Assembly: GCA_934394545.1 (NCBI GenBank)
Contig: CAKRRG010000040.1
Span: 1 to 25,586 of the forward strand
DNA length: 25,586 bases
Reading direction: 5' to 3'
Source: an uncultured Blautia sp.
Lineage (GTDB): Bacteria > Bacillota > Clostridia > Lachnospirales > Lachnospiraceae
Below the pieces are notes generated by a model. That model was not told the DNA's origin. It saw nothing but the letters and a program-made list of their open reading frames with translations, and searched no databases. The translations under genes were made by a program, and so were the position numbers. Positions 1 to 6,471 of the stretch are shown here, piece by piece (the stretch's first letter is position 1; every line of letters starts with the position of its first letter).

Positions 1-296
1 TTTCCTCCAATACTGCTCATGGGAATGGTAAACACGATCCCGGTTCCGGGCACGTCGATCCGAAGCTGGTTCTGTAAGCCTTTTTTCAGTTTTTTCCAGG
101 TGGACGTTGTCACAAAATGGAAACAAATGCTTTTCTCATCGTCTTCCAGCCCCATATAATCAAGAATGGAACTTGCAGCTGTTCCCATACCAAGGGAAAC
201 TGTCCCTACATCCACCTGATTTTCCCGGTAAAATTCAGCAAATCTGGGCATATATTTTCGGTTGGTAACCGTAACCATCATGTATAATTCGCTCAT
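1..296 (-). CDS. P-II-like small regulatory protein, 3' end cut off by window edge
   Basis: The first 98 or so residues are visible; the stop codon lies beyond position 1. The protein starts MSELYMMVTVTNRK and has the alternating strand/helix pattern of the P-II ferredoxin-like fold, including a glycine-rich stretch (VSLGMGTAASSILDYMGL), a central LRID strand and a PGTGIVFTIPMS end, all typical of P-II-related signalling proteins. The ATG at 296-294 has AGAGGGAG just upstream. It begins 14 nt after the stop of the DUF1538 membrane protein gene, so the two are almost certainly one operon. P-II proteins commonly bind and regulate a membrane transporter encoded next door, so this one probably controls the DUF1538 protein; that is inference. 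The ligand cannot be told from the sequence. Confidence 0.75.
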   Translation of the reverse strand, partial: MSELYMMVTVTNRKYMPRFAEFYRENQVDVGTVSLGMGTAASSILDYMGLEDDEKSICFHFVTTSTWKKLKKGLQNQLRIDVPGTGIVFTIPMSSIGG

Positions 297-310
297 AGCT
301 GCTCCCTCTC

Positions 311-1918
311 TTATAATTCAATAATATCCATATCTCCCAGTTCTTCAAATAACTCTGCCACTGGCACGGATACAGACTGCTTCTCTCCGACAGACAGATG
401 CTTCTTCTCCTTGCTGCCAAGCTCGCCTCCTTTTACCCGGTAAACAAGCCCCAGCACCTGCAGGGTGATAAGAGGTGTCATAGCGACCATCGCGACTACG
501 CCAAAAGCATCTGTCACAATATTTCCGCCCACAGCTTCGCAGGCTCCCTGCGCCAGAGGAAGGAGAAAGGTTGCGGTCATAGGTCCGGAAGCAACACCGC
601 CGGAGTCAAATGCAATGGCGGTAAAAATTTTCGGCACAAACAGGCTGAGTATTAAAGCAATGGCATAACCTGGAACCAGAAAATAAAAAATGGAAATGCC
701 GGTCAGCACACGGAGCATGGAAATCCCAACAGATACTGCCACGCCTACGGACAGACCAATCTGAATAGATTTCCCGGAAATGGCTCCGTCTGTCAGCTCC
801 TCAACCTGCTTCATCAGCACATATACCGCAGGCTCTGCTTTTACGATAAAGTAACCGATCACCATTCCAAGAGGCACAAGGATCCAGTTGTAAGGCAGAT
901 TTCCCAGTACCATTCCAAGGTAATTTCCCGCAGGAATAAAGCCTACATTTGCACCGGTAAGGAACAGCACAAGTCCTATATATGTATAAAATAAGCCGAT
1001 ACAGATTTTAATCAGCATATTTTTATTCAGTTTTAATGAAACGACCTGAAAAATCCCAAAGAATGCCACAATCGGGAAAAGAGAGATCGCGATCTCTTTG
1101 AAGTATTTCGGAAGTGCAACCGCAAATAATCTGCCCAGTTCTATAGAATTTTCTGCTTCAGAAACCACTTCCAGCGCAGCACTGCCTTCCGTATGATACA
1201 AAAGGCCCAGGATCAGGACTGCTAAAATGGGTCCAATGGAGCACAGGGCAACAAGGCCGAAGCTGTCATCTCCCGCATGTTTATCGTTACGGATGGATGC
1301 AATACCAACACCCAATGCCATGATAAAAGGCACCGTCATAGGTCCTGTGGTGACTCCACCGGAGTCAAATGCCACTGCCAGGAAATTCTCCGGAACAAAC
1401 ATGGCTAATACAAATACAAATATATAAAAACAGAATAACAATGGCGGAAGCGCAATTCCAAAAAGGATACGCAATAATGCCACAACAAGAAATGTGCCAA
1501 CCCCAAGTGCTACGGATAAAATCAGCACCAGATTGGGCACAGAAGAAACCTGTTCTGCAAGAACCTGCAGATCCGGTTCAGATATTGTGATGATAAAACC
1601 CAGAATAAAACCGATAATTACAATGAAGCCTAATTTTTTCGTGCGAAGCATGCTGCCTCCCACATGTTCTCCCATGGGTGTCATGGACAATTCCGCTCCC
1701 ATGGAGAAAAAGATCATTCCCAGGATCACAAGCACAGACCCAACCAGGAATTCCACCAGAATACCGGGAGAAAGAGCCGCTACCGTAAACCCAAGAATCA
1801 ATACGATCAGCACAATGGGAAGTACCGCACTGACAGATTCCCTGGCCTTTTCTTCTGCATTCTCTTTCAAAACCGAACGATGCGTTTGAATGTCTTTGAT
1901 AAATTTTCTTTTTTCCAC
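311..1918 (-). CDS. DUF1538 integral membrane protein, two tandem halves (putative transporter)
   Basis: A polytopic membrane protein of 535 aa with many hydrophobic segments. It is built from two homologous halves: FDSGGVTTGPMTVPF near residue 185 reappears as FDSGGVASGPMTATF near residue 437, and EPDLQVLAEQV (about 114) reappears as EPAVYVLMKQV (about 362). This duplicated, inverted-repeat-like architecture and the FDSGGV/GPMT signatures are those of the DUF1538 family, which I know only as a presumed transporter of unknown substrate. Start choice: an upstream ATG exists at 1930, but GGAGG (1924-1928) lies inside that reading and sits 5 nt before a GTG at 1918, while nothing like a ribosome site precedes the ATG. 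GTG is therefore preferred. The P-II-like gene follows after 14 nt, suggesting regulated transport. Confidence 0.85.
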   Translation of the reverse strand: MEKRKFIKDIQTHRSVLKENAEEKARESVSAVLPIVLIVLILGFTVAALSPGILVEFLVGSVLVILGMIFFSMGAELSMTPMGEHVGGSMLRTKKLGFIVIIGFILGFIITISEPDLQVLAEQVSSVPNLVLILSVALGVGTFLVVALLRILFGIALPPLLFCFYIFVFVLAMFVPENFLAVAFDSGGVTTGPMTVPFIMALGVGIASIRNDKHAGDDSFGLVALCSIGPILAVLILGLLYHTEGSAALEVVSEAENSIELGRLFAVALPKYFKEIAISLFPIVAFFGIFQVVSLKLNKNMLIKICIGLFYTYIGLVLFLTGANVGFIPAGNYLGMVLGNLPYNWILVPLGMVIGYFIVKAEPAVYVLMKQVEELTDGAISGKSIQIGLSVGVAVSVGISMLRVLTGISIFYFLVPGYAIALILSLFVPKIFTAIAFDSGGVASGPMTATFLLPLAQGACEAVGGNIVTDAFGVVAMVAMTPLITLQVLGLVYRVKGGELGSKEKKHLSVGEKQSVSVPVAELFEELGDMDIIEL

Positions 1919-1955
1919 ATATACCTCCATTTCAGAATATTTCGCATAGTTACTC

Positions 1956-1999
1956 TGGAGCGCACAAAAAGCAAATCATTCTGTAATCTGTACGCTCCA
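1956..1999 (-). promoter_or_regulatory. Hairpin in the leader of the DUF1538 gene
   Basis: The transcript strand contains TGGAGCGTACA (1989-1999) and TGTGCGCTCCA (1956-1966), which pair over 11 positions with one T-G wobble around a loop of about 22 nt. The stem lies between the suggested promoter and the ribosome site at 1924-1928. There is no T-run after it, so it does not look like a simple terminator; it may be a protein or RNA control site. Confidence 0.45.
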
Positions 2000-2020
2000 A
2001 TTTGTTTCCTGATATGGATT

Positions 2021-2050
2021 ATTGTAACATTTTCCCATAGGGTTAGTCAT
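2021..2050 (-). promoter_or_regulatory. Possible promoter of the DUF1538/P-II operon
   Basis: On the minus strand, ATGACT (2045-2050) is followed after 18 nt by TACAAT (2021-2026), and the latter is preceded by TGT, giving an extended -10. The match is moderate, but the position, about 100 nt before the start codon in the only gap upstream, is suitable. Confidence 0.4.
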
Positions 2051-2109
2051 CTATAAAATGAAGATATATTCTTAATTTTTTGTAAACTGGTTGTGGCTTT
2101 CTCCCATCA

Positions 2110-3195
2110 TCACCCTTTGATCACGCCACCACCGATAACTACATCGCCGTCATATAAAACAGCTGCCTGACCTTTGGTGATCGCGCGCTGCGGTTCATCA
2201 AAGGTAATGTGCACACTACGCTCTCCGGTAACCTTTACAGTTGCCCACTGCTCTTTCTGACGATAGCGCACTTTCGCTTTCGCGCGGAATTCTGCGGGAG
2301 GATTCTCAAAGGAGATGAAGTTGAAATCCTCTACATCCAGTTCCCGGTGAAACAGGTCTTCGTTATCTCCAAGGATCACACGGTTTTCTGCAGGGCAGAT
2401 CTTCGTGACATAAACCGGCTTGCCTGCTGCAATGCCAAGTCCCTTCCGCTGGCCTACGGTATAACTGATGATTCCTTTGTGCTTTCCAAGAACATTTCCC
2501 TCTTTGTCCGTAAAATCACCAGTCGGATAGTCCTTTCCGGTAAAGCGACGGATAAAGCCTGCATAATCACCATCTGGAACAAAGCAGATATCCTGGCTGT
2601 CAGGCTTATCCGCATTATAAAAGCTCTGCTCATCTGCGATCATACGAGTCTGATTCTTATTCATATCTCCAAGAGGAAACCTGGTATGCGCCAGCTGCTC
2701 CTGAGTAAGGGAATAGAGAACGTAGCTCTGATCCTTGGCCGGGTCTGATGCCTTTTTCAGAAGATACCTGCCATCTTCACGCTGCTGGATTCTGGCATAA
2801 TGACCAGTTACTACATAGTGACAGCCCAATTCCTCTGCCCGGTGATAAAGACTGTCAAACTTCAGGTATCGGTTGCAGTCGATACAAGGGTTCGGGGTAG
2901 CACCATTTTCATAGGCCGCTACAAAACGGTCCATAACCTGTTTCTTGAAATCCGCAGTAAAATTAAACACATAATAAGGAATACCAAGACGGTGGGCGAC
3001 GCTTCTTGCATCCTCCACATCATCCAGGGAACAGCAGCTCTTCTTGCGGCTGATACCTGCATCTTCATTCTGGAAAAGCTTCATGGTAACACCAATACAT
3101 TCGTATCCATGTTCCTTCATCAAGTAAGCGGCTACTGAAGAATCTACGCCGCCGCTCATAGCGATCAATGCCTTTTTCATGTTGTCTGATTCCAT
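2110..3195 (-). CDS. mnmA: tRNA-specific 2-thiouridylase MnmA
   Basis: MnmA adenylates the wobble uridine (U34) of tRNA-Lys, -Glu and -Gln and replaces its 2-oxygen with sulfur from a cysteine desulfurase. The PP-loop ATP site SGGVDSS is at residues 14-20. Cys107 in PCIDCNRYLKF matches the nucleophilic Cys of the family and Cys204 in SQDICFVPDG matches the catalytic persulfide Cys. Cys104 makes an extra CxxC, and a CC pair is at 54-55. Length 361 aa is normal. Start: an in-frame TTG exists at 3219, but ATG at 3195 has GAGGT 9 nt upstream, and a further ATG (3180) begins the conserved MKKALIAMSGG. The cysteine desulfurase gene lies 53 nt upstream on the same strand, the usual partner pairing in Firmicutes (YrvO-MnmA in Bacillus). 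No clear terminator follows. Confidence 0.95.
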   Translation of the reverse strand: MESDNMKKALIAMSGGVDSSVAAYLMKEHGYECIGVTMKLFQNEDAGISRKKSCCSLDDVEDARSVAHRLGIPYYVFNFTADFKKQVMDRFVAAYENGATPNPCIDCNRYLKFDSLYHRAEELGCHYVVTGHYARIQQREDGRYLLKKASDPAKDQSYVLYSLTQEQLAHTRFPLGDMNKNQTRMIADEQSFYNADKPDSQDICFVPDGDYAGFIRRFTGKDYPTGDFTDKEGNVLGKHKGIISYTVGQRKGLGIAAGKPVYVTKICPAENRVILGDNEDLFHRELDVEDFNFISFENPPAEFRAKAKVRYRQKEQWATVKVTGERSVHITFDEPQRAITKGQAAVLYDGDVVIGGGVIKG

Positions 3196-3248
3196 ACTTT
3201 TTATACCTCGCAATATCAAAAGCTTAATGCTTAACTCATGTAAAAACT

Positions 3249-4397
3249 TTATCTGGGAACAGAAGTGAGTTGTTCTACCACCTGAGGAATTACTTCCAGC
3301 ATATAATCAATTTCCTCTTCTGTGTTCGTACTGTCAAGACTGATCCGAAGAGATCCCTGGGCAAGCTCAGGCGCCCGCCCCAATGCCAGAAGCACATGAC
3401 TTGGATCCAAAGCCCCGGAAGCACAGGCCGAGCCTGAGGATGCACAGATTCCCCTACGGTCAAGAAGCAGGAGAAGGCTTTCTCCGGACACACCGTCAAA
3501 GCAGAAACTCACATTTCCTGGAAGACGATTCCTGACAGAACCATTTAAAATGCTGTTGGGAATCCTGGAAAGTCCCTGAATCAGCCGATCCCGCATGGCA
3601 GTAAGCTTCACCGCGTGTTCTTCCATGGAGCCACACTCTTCTTCCAATGCCACTGCCATTCCCATAATGGCAGGAACGTTTTCCGTACCAGGACGTTTCC
3701 CACGCTCCTGTCCTCCACCTTCCATGATAGTGGTTAGTTCAATCCCTTTTTTTACATATAAAACCCCAATTCCTTTCGGACCATGGAATTTGTGGGCAGA
3801 AAGGGATAACAAATCAATATTCTGTTTTTTTATATTTACCGGAATATGACCAACCGCCTGCACAGCATCTGTGTGAAAAAGAATGCCATGGGCACGGCAG
3901 ACCTCCCCGATTTCTTCCACGGGCAGAATGGAACCGATCTCATTATTGGCAAACATCGCAGTAACAAGACAGGTATCCGGCCGGATTGCCTCTTCTACCT
4001 GCGCAGCCGTTATATTTCCTTCCTCTCCCACATCCAGAAGCTGAACCTCAAAGCCCTGCTCCTTTAGTCTTCTTAAAGTGTGAAGAACTGCGTGGTGTTC
4101 AAAGGCGGTAGAAATAATATGCTTCTTATTCTGCTTCGCTCCAAGCATAGCAGCAGACAGAATTGCCTGATTATCTGATTCAGTTCCACCGGATGTAAAA
4201 AAAATCTCCTTCGGCATACAGCCAAGACACCGGGAAATCTGCTCCCTTGCTGTCTGGAGGGCATTATTTGCCTCCATTCCAACCTGGTGAATACTGGAAG
4301 GGTTTCCATAAATATCTTCCATCGCAGAAATCATGGCATTCTTCGCTGTCTGATTTATTTTCGTAGTTGCTGCATTATCTGCATAAATTCTGAACAT
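3249..4397 (-). CDS. Cysteine desulfurase (NifS/IscS family), likely partner of MnmA
   Basis: A PLP enzyme that takes sulfur from cysteine as an enzyme-bound persulfide. Visible family marks: YADNAATT at the N-terminus, TSGGTESDN (68-76), the FEHHAV histidines (101-102), DAVQAVGH (177-184), the PLP lysine in SAHKFHGPKG (Lys203) and the mobile-loop cysteine in SSGSACASG (Cys325). Length 382 aa is normal. Because mnmA follows directly, the likely task is sulfur supply for tRNA 2-thiouridine rather than general Fe-S assembly; no iscU or sufU gene is nearby. The ribosome site is modest: CAGG just before the ATG and AGAGG about 10 nt further up. The 5' untranslated region consists almost entirely of a dispersed repeat (4413-4473), so the repeat is probably transcribed as leader. 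Confidence 0.93.
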   Translation of the reverse strand: MFRIYADNAATTKINQTAKNAMISAMEDIYGNPSSIHQVGMEANNALQTAREQISRCLGCMPKEIFFTSGGTESDNQAILSAAMLGAKQNKKHIISTAFEHHAVLHTLRRLKEQGFEVQLLDVGEEGNITAAQVEEAIRPDTCLVTAMFANNEIGSILPVEEIGEVCRAHGILFHTDAVQAVGHIPVNIKKQNIDLLSLSAHKFHGPKGIGVLYVKKGIELTTIMEGGGQERGKRPGTENVPAIMGMAVALEEECGSMEEHAVKLTAMRDRLIQGLSRIPNSILNGSVRNRLPGNVSFCFDGVSGESLLLLLDRRGICASSGSACASGALDPSHVLLALGRAPELAQGSLRISLDSTNTEEEIDYMLEVIPQVVEQLTSVPR

Positions 4398-4412
4398 ACC
4401 TGAAAAACCTCT

Positions 4413-4473
4413 TTTTTCTTCGAAAAATGGCTACTTGCTCATGTTTTTGACCTCTTGACCCTGGTATCATCAT
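4413..4473 (-). repeat. Short copy of dispersed structured repeat
   Basis: Read on the minus strand this begins ATGATGATACCAGGGTCAA, continues through AAAAACATGAG and GTAGCCATTTTTCGAAGAAAAA, and then leaves the shared sequence. The same string occurs, on the other strand, at 13784-13897, where an extra hairpin of about 50 nt is present in the middle. Here one stem arm, GGGTCAAGAGGTCAAAAA, runs directly into CATGAG. The copy overlaps the stop codon of cls (4470-4472) and fills the gap to the cysteine desulfurase gene. Confidence 0.85.
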
Positions 4474-6020
4474 AACATCGGTGCAAACAATCTCAAAATG
4501 CTCTGCATTGCACGTATTGCAATATTTCTTCCACGGCAAAACGCCAAAGATACCGGATTACAGTATTCCAGGGTATCCGTAAAATCCTGCTTAATATCGT
4601 ATATTACCTTATTCTTGCAGATCCATACACCGTCCTCAAAATGAAGGTACAAACTCCGGTAATCCAGATTAATCGTTCCCACCACGCTGATCTCATCATC
4701 ACAGACAAAAGACTTGGCATGAAGGAATCCTGGCTGGTATTCATAAATCTTCACTCCGGCTTCAAGGAGCTGCTCATAATAAGACTGGGTAAGAAGAAAT
4801 ACCAGCTTCTTATCCGGAATACCAGGCGTCATCAGACGCACGTCCACGCCGCTTTTTGCCGCCAGACAAAGTGCTGTCATCATCTCATTGTCAATAACCA
4901 GATAAGGCGTACAGATATACACATATCTTTTCGCACGGTTGATAATATTCAGATAAACATTCTCTCCTACCGTCTCACTGTCAAGAGGAGAATCGCAGAA
5001 GGGCTGGATAAAGCCCTCACCCTCGAATGGTTCCGGATGCCATACATGAGGCAGATATTCCTCCAGACTACCGTCCTCACGATTATTCGTGATCACATTC
5101 CACATGTGAAGAAACATAGCTGTCATATTCCAGACAGCTTCACCCTTCAGCATAACAGCCGTATCCTTCCAGTGTCCGAAGCGCTCCTTCTGGTTGATGT
5201 ATTCGTCTGCCAGATTCACACCTCCGGTAAATCCCACATATCCATCGATAATACAGAATTTCCTGTGATCACGGTTATTCTGGATAATATTTAAAATTGG
5301 GCGGAAGGGATTAAACACCTGACACTTGATTCCCTTCGCCCGCATCGTTTCATAATATTTATGAGGAAGCGTGGTAAGACATCCCATATCATCATAGATC
5401 AGACGTACGTCCACACCTTCCTTAACTTTCTTCTCAAGGATATCCAGGATGGTTCTCCACATTACACCATCATGGATAATAAAATACTCAATAAAAATAT
5501 AATGCTGTGCCTGCTCCAGTTCCTTTACCAGAACCGGGAACATATCGTCTCCCACCTGAAAATACTCTGCTGAAGTATTTCCGTGAACAGGATAGCCTGC
5601 ATTATGATAGATATAATCTGACTGATTGCATGCAGATACGCTCTCTGCTTCCAGCTGGGCGTGAATACCGGGATCCACCTGTAAAAGCTTTCCGGACTTT
5701 ATGAGCATTTCATTAAAACGCTCCTGCATATAATTACCGATTCTGGAACGTCCAAATACAAGATACAATACAAGTCCAAAAACAGGCAGACACAAAATCA
5801 ACATAGTCCATGCCAATTTATAGGAAGGATTTATCTTTCGATTTACAATTTTCAGAACGATCAAAATACTGAGCACATCCAAGGCAAAGGATATGTACCT
5901 GGAATATCCTGCAAGACGCATGAATATGGTCAGTACCCAGCCAAGCTGCACTGCCATGGCAAACACCACGTAGAAAATCCGGTTAAACAGAAGCTGGGCA
6001 ATTTTCTTCAGAATCATCAT
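4470..6020 (-). CDS. cls: Cardiolipin synthase, phospholipase D family
   Basis: It joins two phosphatidylglycerol molecules into cardiolipin and glycerol at the membrane. Two or three hydrophobic segments occupy residues 10-90 (including WTMLILCLPVFGLVLYLVF), as in bacterial Cls with an N-terminal anchor. Two HKD motifs follow: H252-R-K254 with D259, then GG(V)N, and H434-A-K436 with D441, then GTINLDYRS. Length 516 aa fits the family. The ATG at 6020 follows GGAGAGG; a second ATG is adjacent at 6017. It lies downstream of rpsU, from which it is separated by a terminator hairpin; I found no convincing promoter of its own, so read-through or a weak promoter is possible. Its stop codon is contained in the short repeat copy. 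Confidence 0.94.
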   Translation of the reverse strand: MMILKKIAQLLFNRIFYVVFAMAVQLGWVLTIFMRLAGYSRYISFALDVLSILIVLKIVNRKINPSYKLAWTMLILCLPVFGLVLYLVFGRSRIGNYMQERFNEMLIKSGKLLQVDPGIHAQLEAESVSACNQSDYIYHNAGYPVHGNTSAEYFQVGDDMFPVLVKELEQAQHYIFIEYFIIHDGVMWRTILDILEKKVKEGVDVRLIYDDMGCLTTLPHKYYETMRAKGIKCQVFNPFRPILNIIQNNRDHRKFCIIDGYVGFTGGVNLADEYINQKERFGHWKDTAVMLKGEAVWNMTAMFLHMWNVITNNREDGSLEEYLPHVWHPEPFEGEGFIQPFCDSPLDSETVGENVYLNIINRAKRYVYICTPYLVIDNEMMTALCLAAKSGVDVRLMTPGIPDKKLVFLLTQSYYEQLLEAGVKIYEYQPGFLHAKSFVCDDEISVVGTINLDYRSLYLHFEDGVWICKNKVIYDIKQDFTDTLEYCNPVSLAFCRGRNIAIRAMQSILRLFAPML

Positions 6021-6070
6021 AAGTTTCTCTTTTCCTCTCCTTCAGACACAACTTCTAATAGAGTAGATTT

Positions 6071-6104
6071 AAAAATCCCTGACTGAATGCAGCCAGGGAT
6101 TTTT
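6071..6104 (-). terminator. Terminator after rpsU
   Basis: AAAAATCCCTG (6071-6081) pairs with CAGGGATTTTT (6094-6104) across a 12-nt loop, an 11-bp perfect stem ending in a T-run on either strand. It sits 9 nt beyond the rpsU stop. Confidence 0.85.
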
Positions 6105-6112
6105 GCGCACAA

Positions 6113-6289
6113 TTAATTATATTTACGTTTTCTTGCGGCTTCAGATTTTTTCTTACGACGAACGCTTGGTTTCTCGTAATGCTCTCTTTTGCGGATTTCC
6201 TGCTGGATACCTGCTTTTGCACAGCTTCTCTTGAATCTGCGAAGAGCGCTATCTAAAGTCTCGTTTTCTTTTACGATAACGTTTGACAT
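6113..6289 (-). CDS. rpsU: Small ribosomal subunit protein bS21
   Basis: A 58-aa basic protein of the 30S subunit. It begins [20 protein letters not shown], carries the [18 protein letters not shown] core and ends in a lysine/arginine tail ([15 protein letters not shown]), all diagnostic of bS21. An in-frame reading extends far upstream, but the conserved N-terminus and AGGTG 7 nt before the ATG at 6289 fix the start. It is a single-gene unit with a promoter at 6368-6397 and a strong terminator at 6071-6104. A hairpin lies just before the ribosome binding region (6312-6340), a position suited to translational control. Confidence 0.97.
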   Translation of the reverse strand: MSNVIVKENETLDSALRRFKRSCAKAGIQQEIRKREHYEKPSVRRKKKSEAARKRKYN

Positions 6290-6311
6290 AGACTCACACC
6301 TAACCTCCCTC

Positions 6312-6340
6312 CAGTTGTAGATTGTGCTAAAATACAACTG
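6312..6340 (-). promoter_or_regulatory. Hairpin in the rpsU leader, directly before the Shine-Dalgarno region
   Basis: On the transcript strand CAGTTGTA (6333-6340) and TACAACTG (6312-6319) form a perfect 8-bp stem with a 13-nt loop. The next bases are GAGGGAGG, the purine-rich ribosome binding region of rpsU. Alternative pairing inside the loop (TTGT with ACAA) is also possible. It could be a protein-binding site for feedback control. Confidence 0.5.
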
Positions 6341-6367
6341 TCTGGGTATTTTTCTTGCACGAACATT

Positions 6368-6397
6368 ATTATATATCATACACTCGGGGTTCGTCAA
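6368..6397 (-). promoter_or_regulatory. rpsU: Promoter of rpsU
   Basis: Minus-strand TTGACG (6392-6397), an 18-nt spacer and a perfect TATAAT (6368-6373). Transcription would start near 6360 and give a leader of about 70 nt. Confidence 0.7.
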
Positions 6398-6471
6398 CAT
6401 CTTTTGGGTTAATTTTACAAAAAATTTTGACGAATTTTTCCTTCCCCTTTGTGTAAAATAGAACAAAACTC

